This document shows positions 1 through 16,806 of a stretch of DNA of 39,704 nucleotides, one piece after another. Position 1 is the first letter of the stretch; each line of letters opens with the position of its first letter. Under the pieces are notes generated by a model, which was not told the DNA's origin, made no database searches, and saw only the letters and a list, made by a program, of their open reading frames with translations. Where the stretch lies: contig JANTHE010000005.1 of the NCBI GenBank assembly GCA_024762585.1, forward strand, positions 1 through 39,704, written 5' to 3'. The translations under genes and the position numbers were made by a program. This DNA comes from Sulfuricurvum sp. (GTDB taxonomy: Bacteria > Campylobacterota > Campylobacteria > Campylobacterales > Sulfurimonadaceae).

Positions 1-697
1 GTCCGATAACTATGAAACAACCGAGGCGGAAATCCAGTTCAGTATCAGTTATGATCTTTTTTCAAACCTGTTCGGACTTGAAGGTCTTTATGGAGCAGCG
101 GTAACAGAGCATGCGTTCTGGCAGGTCTATGCCACTTCGGCTCCGTTTCGTGAGATGGTGTTCAATCCCGAGCTGTACGCTTTGTTTCCGTTTCGGGCCG
201 ATCTGGGTTTCGTCTCAATGAAAACGCTGAAAGTGACTTTTTCGCATATGTCCAACGGTCAGGGAAATATTGAGAAGCTCGATGTCAACAAAAGCGATTA
301 TCCGGAGTTCGATCCGAACTGGTTGAAAAACCGTTCCCGTGCCTGGAATTATGTTTCAGGGGTGTTTCGTCTGCAAAGCGGCGCACTGCTGACAGATATT
401 ACGGTGTGGCTGCGTACCGACGGCGGCGGAGAAGATGACAACCCGGATATCCTGGACTATCTTGGATTTGGGCAGCTTGATCTGCATTACTACTATCGGC
501 AAAACCAGTTTGATCTTATGACACGCTTCAATCCGCTGACGAAAAAAGGGGCGGTTGAAGCGGGATGGAGTTTCCCGGTGTACGGCAGAGATTCTGTCTA
601 TTGGTATATTAAAGGATTCAGCGGATACGGCGAAAGCCTGATTGATTACAACAGATATGTCAACAGTGTTGCGTTTGGTTTCAATTTCTTCAGGTGA
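1..697 (+). CDS. pldA: Outer membrane phospholipase A (OMPLA), C-terminal part, 5' end outside window
   Basis: The reading frame is open from base 2 to the TGA at 695-697, so this is the last ~231 residues of a longer protein. OMPLA is a 12-stranded outer-membrane barrel that hydrolyses phospholipid acyl chains in the outer leaflet. Seen here: the conserved block FWQVYATSAPFREMVFNPE, then FSHMSNGQG carrying the H-x-S pair, then RSRAWNYV carrying the Asn. These match the His-Ser-Asn catalytic triad of E. coli OMPLA (His142, Ser144, Asn156). Alternating hydrophobic and polar residues and the GYGESLIDYN block near the end fit a beta barrel. A second complete copy follows 61 bases later. No frameshift is visible. 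The family call is firm; whether it is active depends on calcium binding and dimerisation that cannot be read here. Confidence 0.9.
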   Translation, partial: SDNYETTEAEIQFSISYDLFSNLFGLEGLYGAAVTEHAFWQVYATSAPFREMVFNPELYALFPFRADLGFVSMKTLKVTFSHMSNGQGNIEKLDVNKSDYPEFDPNWLKNRSRAWNYVSGVFRLQSGALLTDITVWLRTDGGGEDDNPDILDYLGFGQLDLHYYYRQNQFDLMTRFNPLTKKGAVEAGWSFPVYGRDSVYWYIKGFSGYGESLIDYNRYVNSVAFGFNFFR

Positions 698-758
698 GGC
701 ACTCTTGGGCATTATGTTTAAGGTGCTCAGTCGTAAAAAAGTATAGGTCGGAGATATT

Positions 759-1700
759 ATGCGAGCGCTGACAGTATGGTTCTTTCTGCTCTCTTGTATG
801 TTTGCAGTGGACTGGGACGATGCAAAATTGCAACAGAACCGTCATTTGATGTACATGCCATATGAGAATATTCAAAACGATTCTTTGGCAGATCGCGGGT
901 TGCAAAAACATTTGGAACGCAGATTTGGGTTCCAGGCATATAAAGCAAACTTTTTTCTGCCAGTCTGTATTGCAGATCGCGCTTATCCGACTTATGATCC
1001 TGCTGATAGCTACCGTCAGATCGAGGCTGAATTTCAGTACAGTTTCAATATTGATCTTTTCAGTGACCTGCTAACGCTGAATGAGTTGTATGGCGTTGCC
1101 ATGACCTCATTTGGATTTTGGCAAATGTATAGTTCCTCCTCTCCGTTTCGTGAAGTCAATTATAATCCGGAAATATATATCCTTTTTCCAATGGTAAATG
1201 ATGCGGTCGGATTGAAAACGCTAAAGTTGACCTATTCGCATGTGTCTAATGGGCAAGGAGATATTGACAGGGCTGATATTAATACAAGCCACTGTCTCGA
1301 ATGTGGCGATTACTGGCGCCGCAGCCGTTCCCGTGCATGGAATTACATTTCTTCAGTCTTTGAATTTCAATACGACTCTTTTTTGGTGGATTTGACGTTA
1401 TGGACCACAATAGATGTCAGGATGTTCAATATTAAAGATGATAATCCGGATATTGAAGACTATTATGGGTGGGGAGAACTCGGGGTGAACTATTTTTATG
1501 GAGCACACCAATTTGAAATAAAGGGCAGGTTGAATCCTATGACAGGATATGGTGCGGTGCGTGCGGGGTGGAGCTATCCGTTTTTCGGCCGCGAATCAAT
1601 TTATTGGTATGTGAAAGGATTTAGCGGGTATGGTGAAAGTTTGATCGATTATGACCGCTATGTCAATAAAATCGGTTTCGGATTCAGTTTTTTCAGGTGA
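759..1700 (+). CDS. pldA: Outer membrane phospholipase A (OMPLA), second tandem copy
   Basis: A complete 313-residue protein starting at ATG 759 with a signal peptide of about 16-17 residues ending near FAVDWDD. It is a paralogue of the preceding partial gene: the same FREVNYNPE, SHVSNGQGDID, RSRAWNYI and GYGESLIDYDRYVN blocks occur in the same order. The predicted triad is His161, Ser163 and Asn195. Between the two catalytic blocks it has a Cys-x-x-Cys pair (Cys179, Cys182) where the first copy has Asp/Pro/Phe residues, which is unusual for a periplasm-facing loop. The copies have drifted a good deal at DNA level, so the duplication is not recent. The stop overlaps the convergent yaaA stop by 8 bases. 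Likely job: outer-membrane lipid remodelling or haemolysin-like activity. Confidence 0.92.
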   Translation: MRALTVWFFLLSCMFAVDWDDAKLQQNRHLMYMPYENIQNDSLADRGLQKHLERRFGFQAYKANFFLPVCIADRAYPTYDPADSYRQIEAEFQYSFNIDLFSDLLTLNELYGVAMTSFGFWQMYSSSSPFREVNYNPEIYILFPMVNDAVGLKTLKLTYSHVSNGQGDIDRADINTSHCLECGDYWRRSRSRAWNYISSVFEFQYDSFLVDLTLWTTIDVRMFNIKDDNPDIEDYYGWGELGVNYFYGAHQFEIKGRLNPMTGYGAVRAGWSYPFFGRESIYWYVKGFSGYGESLIDYDRYVNKIGFGFSFFR

Positions 1701-2430
1701 GGATGTCAAAGATCACTTCCTGCCGGGCGCTCTTTTTTTGAATCTCTTTGATTCGAAGGCCGGATATGTCGGATGCGAGTAATGCATTGATAGATTCAAA
1801 CCGCTGCTGCGCAAGATGGCGCACGACAATACCGCGGTAGGCCTTGGCCCAGTGACTGACCACTTTGCCATCCTTGATGAACTTCATTGTTGTGACAGGA
1901 CGGGTGGGTTTGTAAAATTTGTGATAGTATCCGGCACGAAGGTCCAGAATTTCGTTCTCGCCGATCAAGGCATCGAGGTCATCATTGAATGCAGCTTTGT
2001 AATAACGTTCTGGTGTGATTTCACCAATGGCGTTGCCCTGTTTGACTTTATAATTGGGGATTGCATCACGCGCAAGGAGCGGTCCGAAGAGGTTGGAGAA
2101 AATGATGAGGCTATCGTTGAGGAATTTGACGGAGTCGGTATCAAGCGAAGGAGCATCGAGGTATTCATAAGCGACACCGCTGTAGCGGTACAGGGCCTTC
2201 ATTGTTGGTGCTGAATAGATGTCATGGAGGTATGCAGAAGCATCAGCAGCCTTTTTGAGTCCGAATAACGCAAGTGCTTCATCGGGATCATCTTTGCTGA
2301 GAAGAGTGTTGTATGTATCGAGAATCATCCTTCTCGAAGATAAGCCGAAGAGGAGTGAATGCTCATCAAGCGGAGTGTCACAGCCGTCGGGGCGTTTACC
2401 TTCCGAGGGCGAAAAAAGCGTGTAAATCAT
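1693..2430 (-). CDS. yaaA: YaaA family protein (UPF0246/DUF328)
   Basis: The frame extends further upstream, but I place the start at ATG 2430 because AAGGA lies 6 bases before it and the family N-terminus begins with MIYTLFSPSEGKR. This gives 245 residues, close to the ~250 usual for YaaA. In E. coli YaaA is induced by OxyR and limits free iron and DNA damage during peroxide stress; the Campylobacterota members carry this shorter SPSEGK start. Matching blocks seen here are RYSGVAYEYLD, NYKVKQGNAIGEI, ILDLRAGYY and HWAKAYRG. It faces the tRNA-tuf operon divergently and overlaps the convergent phospholipase gene by 8 bases at the 3' end. The family call is good; a peroxide role in this organism is inferred from the family. 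Confidence 0.85.
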   Translation of the reverse strand: MIYTLFSPSEGKRPDGCDTPLDEHSLLFGLSSRRMILDTYNTLLSKDDPDEALALFGLKKAADASAYLHDIYSAPTMKALYRYSGVAYEYLDAPSLDTDSVKFLNDSLIIFSNLFGPLLARDAIPNYKVKQGNAIGEITPERYYKAAFNDDLDALIGENEILDLRAGYYHKFYKPTRPVTTMKFIKDGKVVSHWAKAYRGIVVRHLAQQRFESINALLASDISGLRIKEIQKKSARQEVIFDILT

Positions 2431-2478
2431 CAAGCATCCTTGTTTTTGCGCATTGTACAAAATTTTTTCATAAAAGTC

Positions 2479-2507
2479 TTGACACAGAGAGCTAAATCGA
2501 CTATAAT
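2479..2507 (+). promoter_or_regulatory. Sigma-70 promoter of the tRNA-tuf operon
   Basis: TTGACA at 2479-2484 and TATAAT at 2502-2507 are both exact consensus hexamers with an exact 17-base spacer (2485-2501). Transcription would start near 2514, about 14 bases before tRNA-Thr. An AT-rich stretch (2452-2474) lies just upstream where an UP element would sit. This is the strongest promoter visible in the window and fits a stable-RNA operon. Confidence 0.9.
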
Positions 2508-2527
2508 TCTGGCTCAATTTCAAATAC

Positions 2528-2603
2528 GCCGACATAGCTCAGCTGGTAGAGCAACTGATTTGTAATCAGTAGGCCCGGGATTCGACTTCTCGTGTCGGCA
2601 CCA
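2528..2603 (+). tRNA. tRNA-Thr (anticodon TGT)
   Basis: A 76-base cloverleaf with acceptor arms GCCGACA and TGTCGGC, a D arm AGCTCAGCTGGTAGAGC, anticodon loop TTTGTAA giving anticodon TGT, a T arm around GATTCGACTTC, and an encoded CCA end. It is the first of four tRNAs in the operon. Confidence 0.97.
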
Positions 2604-2658
2604 TCTTGAAATTGATTTTTCATTTAGAAACAGTGTTAGACCAGATTTATCAGGCCGT

Positions 2659-2744
<86 letters not shown>

Positions 2745-2746
2745 TT

Positions 2747-2823
<77 letters not shown>

Positions 2824-2913
2824 CTGGGAGCTGTAGTATAATTGTTTACTACTTCACAGACTACAACTATAGTTTTTAGTTTCCCATTATTACTTTATTG
2901 GTTACAAATGTGT

Positions 2914-2988
<75 letters not shown>

Positions 2989-3064
2989 TGAGGCACGTTT
3001 TTGAGCCGCTTTGTAATGGCAAAGTAATAATTGGAGCCTAAAAAGCTATATTGTACGCTTTATC

Positions 3065-3073
3065 TGGTATAAT
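3065..3073 (+). promoter_or_regulatory. Possible extra tuf promoter (extended -10)
   Basis: TGGTATAAT is an extended -10 element lying 36 bases before the tuf start. No good -35 hexamer sits at the right distance, which is common in Campylobacterota. It could give tuf its own transcript in addition to read-through from the tRNA promoter. Confidence 0.5.
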
Positions 3074-3108
3074 TCCGTTTCCATTAATTCTTAAAGTCGG
3101 AGGACACT

Positions 3109-4308
3109 ATGGCAAAAGAAAAGTTTGAACGTACGAAACCGCACGTTAACATCGGTACCATCGGTCACGTTGACCACGGTAAAACAACACTGACAGCTGC
3201 AATTACAGCAGTACTCGCTACCAAAGGTGAAGCGGAACTCATGGATTACGACATGATTGACAACGCTCCTGAAGAGCGCGAGCGCGGTATTACGATCGCA
3301 ACGTCCCATGTTGAGTATGAGACAGACAACCGCCACTATGCGCACGTTGACTGTCCGGGTCACGCCGACTACGTTAAGAATATGATTACCGGTGCAGCGC
3401 AGATGGACGGCGCAATCCTCGTCGTTTCTGCAGCGGACGGCCCGATGCCGCAGACGCGTGAGCACATTCTGCTTTCCCGTCAGGTCGGTGTCCCTTATAT
3501 CGTTGTCTTCATGAACAAAGAAGACATGGTTGACGACGAAGAGCTTCTTGAGCTCGTCGAGATGGAAATTCGCGAACTGCTTGATCAGTACGAGTTCCCG
3601 GGTGACGACACTCCGATCGTCGCAGGTTCAGCGCTCAAAGCACTCGAAGAGGCTAAAGCGGGTACTGTTGGCGAATGGGGCGAAAAAATCCTGAAACTGA
3701 TGGACGAAGTTGACGCGTATATTCCGGAGCCTGAGCGTGAAACAGACAAAGATTTCCTGATGCCGGTAGAAGACGTTTTCTCTATCTCAGGACGCGGTAC
3801 GGTTGTTACCGGTCGTGTTGAGCGTGGTCAGGTCTGTGTCGGCGAAGAGATTGAAATCGTCGGTATCAAAGACACTCAGAAGACAACGGTTACCGGTGTC
3901 GAGATGTTCCGTAAAGAGATGGACTGCGGTGTCGCAGGCGACAACTGTGGTGTACTGCTTCGCGGTATTGCAAAAGAGGAAGTTGAGCGCGGTCAGGTTC
4001 TTTGTAAGCCGGGTTCTATTACTCCGCATACAAAATTCGAAGCGGAAGTCTATATCCTCTCAAAAGAGGAAGGCGGACGTCATACACCGTTCTTCAACGG
4101 TTACCGCCCGCAGTTCTACGTCCGTACAACCGACGTAACAGGTGCCATCACTCTGCCTGAAGGCACTGAAATGGTTATGCCAGGCGACAACGTTGCGATC
4201 ACAGCAGAGCTTATTGCTCCGATCGCAATGGAAGAAGGTACACGCTTCGCGATTCGTGAAGGCGGCCGTACTGTCGGTGCTGGTGTCGTCTCTAAAATCC
4301 TGGCGTAA
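3109..4308 (+). CDS. tuf: Elongation factor Tu
   Basis: This 399-residue GTPase delivers aminoacyl-tRNA to the ribosome A site. G1 is GHVDHGKTT near residues 19-27, then [13 protein letters not shown] and a slightly unusual NKED in place of the common NKCD, followed by SALKALE. Domains 2 and 3 follow with the normal C-terminus GAGVVSKIL. The ribosome-binding site GGAGG lies 5 bases before ATG 3109. The gene sits behind four tRNAs and before rpmG. A small stem (TCCGG/CCGGA, 4309-4321) directly follows the stop, without a T-run. This is the only tuf in the window. Confidence 0.99.
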   Translation: MAKEKFERTKPHVNIGTIGHVDHGKTTLTAAITAVLATKGEAELMDYDMIDNAPEERERGITIATSHVEYETDNRHYAHVDCPGHADYVKNMITGAAQMDGAILVVSAADGPMPQTREHILLSRQVGVPYIVVFMNKEDMVDDEELLELVEMEIRELLDQYEFPGDDTPIVAGSALKALEEAKAGTVGEWGEKILKLMDEVDAYIPEPERETDKDFLMPVEDVFSISGRGTVVTGRVERGQVCVGEEIEIVGIKDTQKTTVTGVEMFRKEMDCGVAGDNCGVLLRGIAKEEVERGQVLCKPGSITPHTKFEAEVYILSKEEGGRHTPFFNGYRPQFYVRTTDVTGAITLPEGTEMVMPGDNVAITAELIAPIAMEEGTRFAIREGGRTVGAGVVSKILA

Positions 4309-4343
4309 TCCGGTTTCCGGAGACGCAAAGAAAGGAATAAGTC

Positions 4344-4496
4344 ATGCGTGAAAATATTCACCTCGCATGTGAGAAGTGCACTCGTCGCAACTATCACACG
4401 AGTAAAAATAAAAAAACGCACACAGGTAAATTCTCTGTGCGTAAATACTGCAAGTTCTGCCGAGAACATACTGTACATAAAGAAGCAAAACTGTAA
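4344..4496 (+). CDS. rpmG: 50S ribosomal protein L33
   Basis: This 50-residue protein starts at ATG 4344 behind AAAGGAATAAGTC and ends at TAA 4494-4496. It has two Cys pairs, CEKC and CKFC, so it is the zinc-binding (C+) form of L33. The small basic protein sits near the E site of the large subunit. Its place between tuf and secE with a tRNA-Trp behind it is the usual Campylobacterota arrangement. Confidence 0.96.
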   Translation: MRENIHLACEKCTRRNYHTSKNKKTHTGKFSVRKYCKFCREHTVHKEAKL

Positions 4497-4499
4497 GTT

Positions 4500-4519
4500 T
4501 TCTCCCTTCAAAGGGAGAA
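4500..4519 (+). other. Short stem-loop between rpmG and tRNA-Trp
   Basis: TTCTCCCT (4500-4507) pairs with AGGGAGAA (4512-4519) around a 4-base loop, 4 bases before the tRNA. No T-run follows, so it is more likely an RNA processing or stability element than a terminator. Confidence 0.5.
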
Positions 4520-4523
4520 TAAT

Positions 4524-4599
4524 AGGCGAATAGCTCCAATGGTAGAGCGCCGGATTCCAAATCCGATGGTTGGGGGTTCGAGTCCCTCTTCGCCTGCCA
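4524..4599 (+). tRNA. tRNA-Trp (anticodon CCA)
   Basis: A 76-base cloverleaf with acceptor arms AGGCGAA and TTCGCCT, discriminator G, an encoded CCA end, anticodon loop TTCCAAA giving CCA, and T arm GGTTCGAGTCC. The outermost anticodon-stem pair is a C-A mismatch. It is embedded in the protein operon between rpmG and secE, so it must be cut out of an mRNA precursor. Confidence 0.96.
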
Positions 4600-4702
4600 C
4601 CATTTACGATCAATGCAGCCGGGGGGCTTCAGTGATCGCGAATGTCAATGGGTAACTGGAAAGATTCGTCTATATATTCCGGGATACCCAGGAGGAATGG
4701 AA

Positions 4703-4888
4703 ATGAAAACAACACTCAGCAGTTATGTCAGAAATGCGCGCACCGAGCTTTCAAAGGTAATCTTTCCTACCAAAAGTCAGGTAAAGCAAGCGTTTTTTGC
4801 AGTGGTTGTTGTCGTTGCTTTTGTTTCGATTTTTTTGGCATTGGTAGATTTGATTATGTCTTCATCGTTGTCAGCGATTTTAGGGTAA
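4703..4888 (+). CDS. secE: Preprotein translocase subunit SecE
   Basis: A 61-residue single-span SecE. The cytoplasmic amphipathic part (residues ~5-25, with RTELSKVIFPTK) is followed by one membrane helix around residues 30-55. SecE clamps SecY in the SecYEG channel. I chose ATG 4703 because GGAGG (4691-4695) lies 7 bases before it; an in-frame ATG at 4697 is too close to that site. The gene is 10 bases upstream of nusG, its usual partner. The short form with one helix is normal outside the Enterobacteria. Confidence 0.95.
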   Translation: MKTTLSSYVRNARTELSKVIFPTKSQVKQAFFAVVVVVAFVSIFLALVDLIMSSSLSAILG

Positions 4889-4898
4889 AGGGAAAGAT

Positions 4899-5429
4899 AT
4901 GGCACACCAGTGGTACTCACTTCAGACCTATGCGGGGAGCGAGCGCAGTGTCAAGACAGCGATCTTGAACCTGATAGAAGAACACAACCTCGGTGAGAAG
5001 ATCAAAGAGGTCGTCGTCCCGACAGAAGATGTGATCGAGGTTAAAGACGGCAAGAAAAAGATCAGCGAGCGTTCGCTTTATTCAGGCTATGTTTTCATTA
5101 ACGTGGACCTGGACACGGCGCTGCAGCATCTGATTCAGTCTATTCCGAGGGTATCGGGCTTTATCGGTGAAGCCAATCACCCGACGCCGCTCAGCGAAAA
5201 CGACATCAATACGATCCTCGACCGTGTCGAGAACCGTGCGGCTCCGAAACCGAAAGTCTTTTTTGAAAACGGAGAGATGGTCCGTATTATCGACGGTCCT
5301 TTCGCGAACTTTACGGGAACGGTTGATGAGTATGATCTGGAACACGGTACGTTGAAACTGAATGTCTCGATCTTCGGACGTAGCACACCGGTGGACATTT
5401 CGTACACCCAGGTTGAAAAAATAATTTAA
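4899..5429 (+). CDS. nusG: Transcription termination/antitermination factor NusG
   Basis: A 176-residue protein with the N-terminal NGN domain (WYSLQTYAGSERSVK) and a C-terminal KOW domain (GEMVRIIDGPFANFTGTV, about residues 126-143). NusG binds RNA polymerase at the clamp, reduces pausing, and links polymerase to Rho or to the ribosome via S10. It lies between secE and rplK, as in most bacteria, and its start ATG follows GGGAAAGAT. Length and domains are normal. Confidence 0.98.
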   Translation: MAHQWYSLQTYAGSERSVKTAILNLIEEHNLGEKIKEVVVPTEDVIEVKDGKKKISERSLYSGYVFINVDLDTALQHLIQSIPRVSGFIGEANHPTPLSENDINTILDRVENRAAPKPKVFFENGEMVRIIDGPFANFTGTVDEYDLEHGTLKLNVSIFGRSTPVDISYTQVEKII

Positions 5430-5450
5430 TCACTAGGAAAAGGAAGCAAA

Positions 5451-5876
5451 ATGGCAAAGAAAGTCATGGGTTATATCAAGTTGCAAATTGATGCCGGCAA
5501 AGCCAACCCGGCACCACCGGTTGGACCTGCACTGGGTCAGCGCGGCGTAAATATCATGGAATTTTGTAAAGCGTTCAATGAAAAGACAAAAGACAAAATG
5601 GGTTTTAAAGTCCCGACCGTTATTACAGTTTACAATGACAGAAGCTTTACATTCGAAACCAAGCAGCCTCCGGCATCGGCACTGTTGATGAAAGCGGCCG
5701 GCTTGAAGAAAGGTTCTGACAACCCTCTTAAGAACAAAGTGGGGAAAATCAGCAAAGATCAGCTGATGGAAGTTGTAAAGATGAAAATTGAAGACCTCAA
5801 CACGAACGATGAAGAGATGGCCGCGAATATCATCGCAGGTTCTGCCCGTTCGATGGGTATCGAAATTACTGAGTAA
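5451..5876 (+). CDS. rplK: 50S ribosomal protein L11
   Basis: This 141-residue protein has normal length. The N-terminal domain carries [20 protein letters not shown], and the C-terminal rRNA-binding domain carries the ARSMGIE motif. L11 forms the GTPase-associated centre with 23S rRNA and L10/L7/L12. GGAAAAGGAAG precedes the ATG. It is 21 bases after nusG, so there is little room for a classical L1-binding leader in front of rplK. Confidence 0.98.
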   Translation: MAKKVMGYIKLQIDAGKANPAPPVGPALGQRGVNIMEFCKAFNEKTKDKMGFKVPTVITVYNDRSFTFETKQPPASALLMKAAGLKKGSDNPLKNKVGKISKDQLMEVVKMKIEDLNTNDEEMAANIIAGSARSMGIEITE

Positions 5877-5945
5877 TATAAGACAAATATCTTCGACCGC
5901 AAAGATACAAAACAACTGCGGCAGAATACAATTCAGGAGAATTAC

Positions 5946-6641
5946 ATGGCTAGCAAACGTTATAAGCAGCTGAGTGAAAAGATCGACGCGACAAAACAGT
6001 ACAACGTTGAAGATGCGGCTGCAGCCGTCAAAGATCTGAAATCCGCGAAGTTTGATGAAACTGTTGAAATCGCAATGAACCTTGGCGTCGATCCGCGTCA
6101 CGCCGACCAGATGGTCCGCGGTGCCGTTGTGCTTCCTCACGGGACAGGGAAAAAAGTACGCGTTGCTGTTTTTGCAAAAGGTGCAAAAGTGGATGAGGCA
6201 AAAGAAGCCGGGGCAGATATTGTCGGTACAGATGAACTTGTTGAGATGATACAAGCAGGCAATATTGACTTCGATGTCGTTGTAGCAGCACCGGATTGCA
6301 TGGGTGTGGTCGGAAAAATTGGACGTATTCTCGGTCCAAAAGGTTTGATGCCGAACCCGAAAACAGGTACGGTAACACCGGATATCGCTACGGCGGTAAA
6401 AAACGTTAAGGGCGGCCAGGTCGCTTTCCGTGTCGATAAAAAGGGCAATATCCATGCCGGGATTGGAAAGTCCAGCTTTGACAGTGAAAAGATCGCTGAG
6501 AATATCAAAGCGTTTGTTGCGGCGATTAACAAGCAAAAGCCCGCATCTGCGAAAGGGCGTTATATCAAGAATGCTGCCCTGTCGCTGACCATGAGCCCGG
6601 CAGTCAAATTCGATCTCAATGAGCTCGCAGACATCAAATAA
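5946..6641 (+). CDS. rplA: 50S ribosomal protein L1
   Basis: A 231-residue protein with the L1 hallmarks [19 protein letters not shown] and the [15 protein letters not shown] block. L1 forms the mobile stalk at the E site and in many bacteria represses its own operon. The start ATG follows CAGGAG at good distance. The 69-base gap after rplK holds a small stem (TATCTT 5888-5893 with AAGATA 5902-5907). That stem might be an L1 target, but this is only inference. Confidence 0.98.
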   Translation: MASKRYKQLSEKIDATKQYNVEDAAAAVKDLKSAKFDETVEIAMNLGVDPRHADQMVRGAVVLPHGTGKKVRVAVFAKGAKVDEAKEAGADIVGTDELVEMIQAGNIDFDVVVAAPDCMGVVGKIGRILGPKGLMPNPKTGTVTPDIATAVKNVKGGQVAFRVDKKGNIHAGIGKSSFDSEKIAENIKAFVAAINKQKPASAKGRYIKNAALSLTMSPAVKFDLNELADIK

Positions 6642-6665
6642 TTATTCCGCCCTGTGCGGAAGATT

Positions 6666-6802
6666 TTGCGTCTGATATTGCAGATGCCAGACGCAAGATT
6701 TTCTTTACGAAGATCTGAATTTATGGACTGAAGATAGTTGGGGGCAGCTTGACTGCTTAATAGGACTTTCCACCGCCCCGCTTGAAGTTAAAGTCTGGAA
6801 AG
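6666..6802 (+). promoter_or_regulatory. Ribosomal protein L10-type mRNA leader before rplJ
   Basis: The 169-base gap before rplJ is structured. A 9-bp perfect stem TTGCGTCTG (6666-6674) with CAGACGCAA (6688-6696) is followed by a T-rich run (6699-6706), so it may attenuate. Further on, GACTTT (6764-6769) can pair with AAAGTC (6790-6795). The overlapping CTTTCCA (6766-6772) can instead pair with TGGAAAG (6796-6802), next to the rplJ ribosome-binding site. These two helices exclude each other. L10(L12)4 binding to such leaders and repressing rplJL is known in many bacteria. The family assignment here rests on position and fold only. Confidence 0.6.
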
Positions 6803-6810
6803 GAGAAGAA

Positions 6811-7293
6811 ATGCTCAAGTCAAAGAAAACTGAGGTAGTCAGTCAACTCGCCGAAGAATTTTCGAATGTGACAGCGGTGATTATCTGTGATTACAAAGGG
6901 ATAGCCCACCAGGAACTTGAAGAACTTCGTAATATGGCATTGGCCAACGATGCGAAAGTTCAGGTCGTCAAGAACACTCTTGCCAAAATCGCGCTGGAAA
7001 ATGCGGGGATGAGCGGGGTCGAACTGGTTGACATGAATATCTTCATCTGGTCCGATGATGTCATCGCAGCAGCGAAGACTGCTGCCGAATTCGCCAAAAA
7101 GAATGACAAACTTGCCATTAAAGCCGGCTATTTGGATAAAGAAGCGGCAGATAAGGCGAAGATCGAAGCGTTTGCAAAACTTCCGGGACGCAACGAGCTG
7201 CTTGGTATGCTTGCAGCGACCTGGATGGCACCGCTTACGAATTTCACAATCGGTCTCGATGCGCTCAGAAAGAAGCGCGAAGAAGAGGCTTAA
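6811..7293 (+). CDS. rplJ: 50S ribosomal protein L10
   Basis: A 160-residue protein of normal length. The N-terminal rRNA-binding domain carries CDYKGIAHQELEELR and VVKNTLAKIAL. The C-terminal helix (GMLAATWMAPLTNFTIGLDA) is where L7/L12 dimers attach to form the ribosomal stalk. GGAGAAGAA precedes ATG 6811. It is preceded by a folded leader and followed 28 bases later by rplL, the classical autoregulated pair. Confidence 0.97.
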   Translation: MLKSKKTEVVSQLAEEFSNVTAVIICDYKGIAHQELEELRNMALANDAKVQVVKNTLAKIALENAGMSGVELVDMNIFIWSDDVIAAAKTAAEFAKKNDKLAIKAGYLDKEAADKAKIEAFAKLPGRNELLGMLAATWMAPLTNFTIGLDALRKKREEEA

Positions 7294-7321
7294 TTTTTTA
7301 AATAACCATTAGGAGTATAAA

Positions 7322-7696
7322 ATGGCTGTAACTAAAGAAGACGTACTGGAGTATATCTCAAACCTTTCTGTCCTCGAACTTTCTGAGCTTGTCAAAGAGT
7401 TTGAAGAAAAATTTGGCGTATCGGCACAGCCGGTCGCTGTTGCAGGTGTCGGCGGCGGTGATGCCGGCGCTGCTGCTGAAGAAAAAACTGAATTCGATGT
7501 TATCCTCAACGATGCAGGTGCAAAGAAGATTAATGTCATTAAAGTCATTCGCGGTCTGACAGGCCTGGGTCTTAAAGAAGCGAAAGAAGCAGCTGAGACT
7601 GCCGGTGCCGTCATTAAAGAGGGCGTTGACAAAGAGGCTGCAGAAGATGCGAAGAAGCAGCTTGAAGAAGCCGGTGCTTCTGTCGAAGTCAAGTAA
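7322..7696 (+). CDS. rplL: 50S ribosomal protein L7/L12
   Basis: A 124-residue protein. The N-terminal dimerisation domain ([19 protein letters not shown]) is followed by an Ala/Gly hinge (about residues 38-56) and the C-terminal factor-binding domain with [20 protein letters not shown]. It recruits EF-Tu, EF-G, IF2 and release factors to the ribosome. The start follows TTAGGAG. Codon use is typical of highly expressed genes. Confidence 0.98.
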   Translation: MAVTKEDVLEYISNLSVLELSELVKEFEEKFGVSAQPVAVAGVGGGDAGAAAEEKTEFDVILNDAGAKKINVIKVIRGLTGLGLKEAKEAAETAGAVIKEGVDKEAAEDAKKQLEEAGASVEVK

Positions 7697-7711
7697 ATTT
7701 CACAAACATTC

Positions 7712-16530
<8,819 letters not shown>

Positions 16531-16806
16531 TCATCTTTTTGAAAGCACTTTGTGTGCTTTCATGACTTCTCCCATAACGTTCTCTATAAAAGTAAGCAAA
16601 TATTAAATAAAACTTCAGTATTATTTCGCGTTCAATACTCTCTCATGAGAAGTATCTACTGGAACGCTATTGAGCAATGCTATGTTTTTAATGCGGTAGA
16701 AAGAGCACCATGGGTGCGAGAGCCTGCTGCTGAAGCAAACACAGCGTTAGCGTAGGAAGCCGGACTTGGTTCGGATTCCGTATTTTTAAATTATGAAAGG
16801 ATTCTA
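16531..16806 (+). other. rpoC-rpsL spacer with stem-loops and a repeat copy
   Basis: This 276-base gap has no convincing gene. GAAAGCAC (16541-16548) pairs with GTGCTTTC (16554-16561). ATACT plus TCT (16635-16643) pairs with AGA plus AGTAT (16648-16655) with one bulged C. GCACC (16704-16708) pairs with GGTGC (16712-16716). TATAAA at 16585-16590 may be a -10 box of an rpsL promoter, without a clear -35. Copy A of the repeat described next sits at 16722-16765. A stem GGAA-CCG/CGG-TTCC follows between 16755 and 16779. Confidence 0.55.
16722..16765 (+). repeat. Copy A of an inverted intergenic repeat flanking rpsL
   Basis: These 44 bases match the reverse complement of 17204-17243 at 36 of 40 aligned positions, with one 4-base insertion (GGAA) here. 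The centre CAGCGTTAGCGTA is identical in both. The copy sits 41 bases before rpsL. An in-frame TGA in one frame and the lack of a shared frame argue against protein coding. Confidence 0.8.

Noticed and set aside
2824-2913. A possible degenerate tRNA in the gap between tRNA-Gly and tRNA-Thr, since TGGGA and TCCCA can close a multi-stem fold.
   Set aside because: No T loop, anticodon loop or CCA end can be recognised, and the pairing is weak and AT-rich. It is more likely spacer.
5433-6536. A 367-codon reverse frame opposite rplK and rplA.
   Set aside because: It is a shadow of two well-conserved ribosomal protein genes; its amino-acid mix is unnatural (rich in Cys, His, Phe) and it lacks domains.
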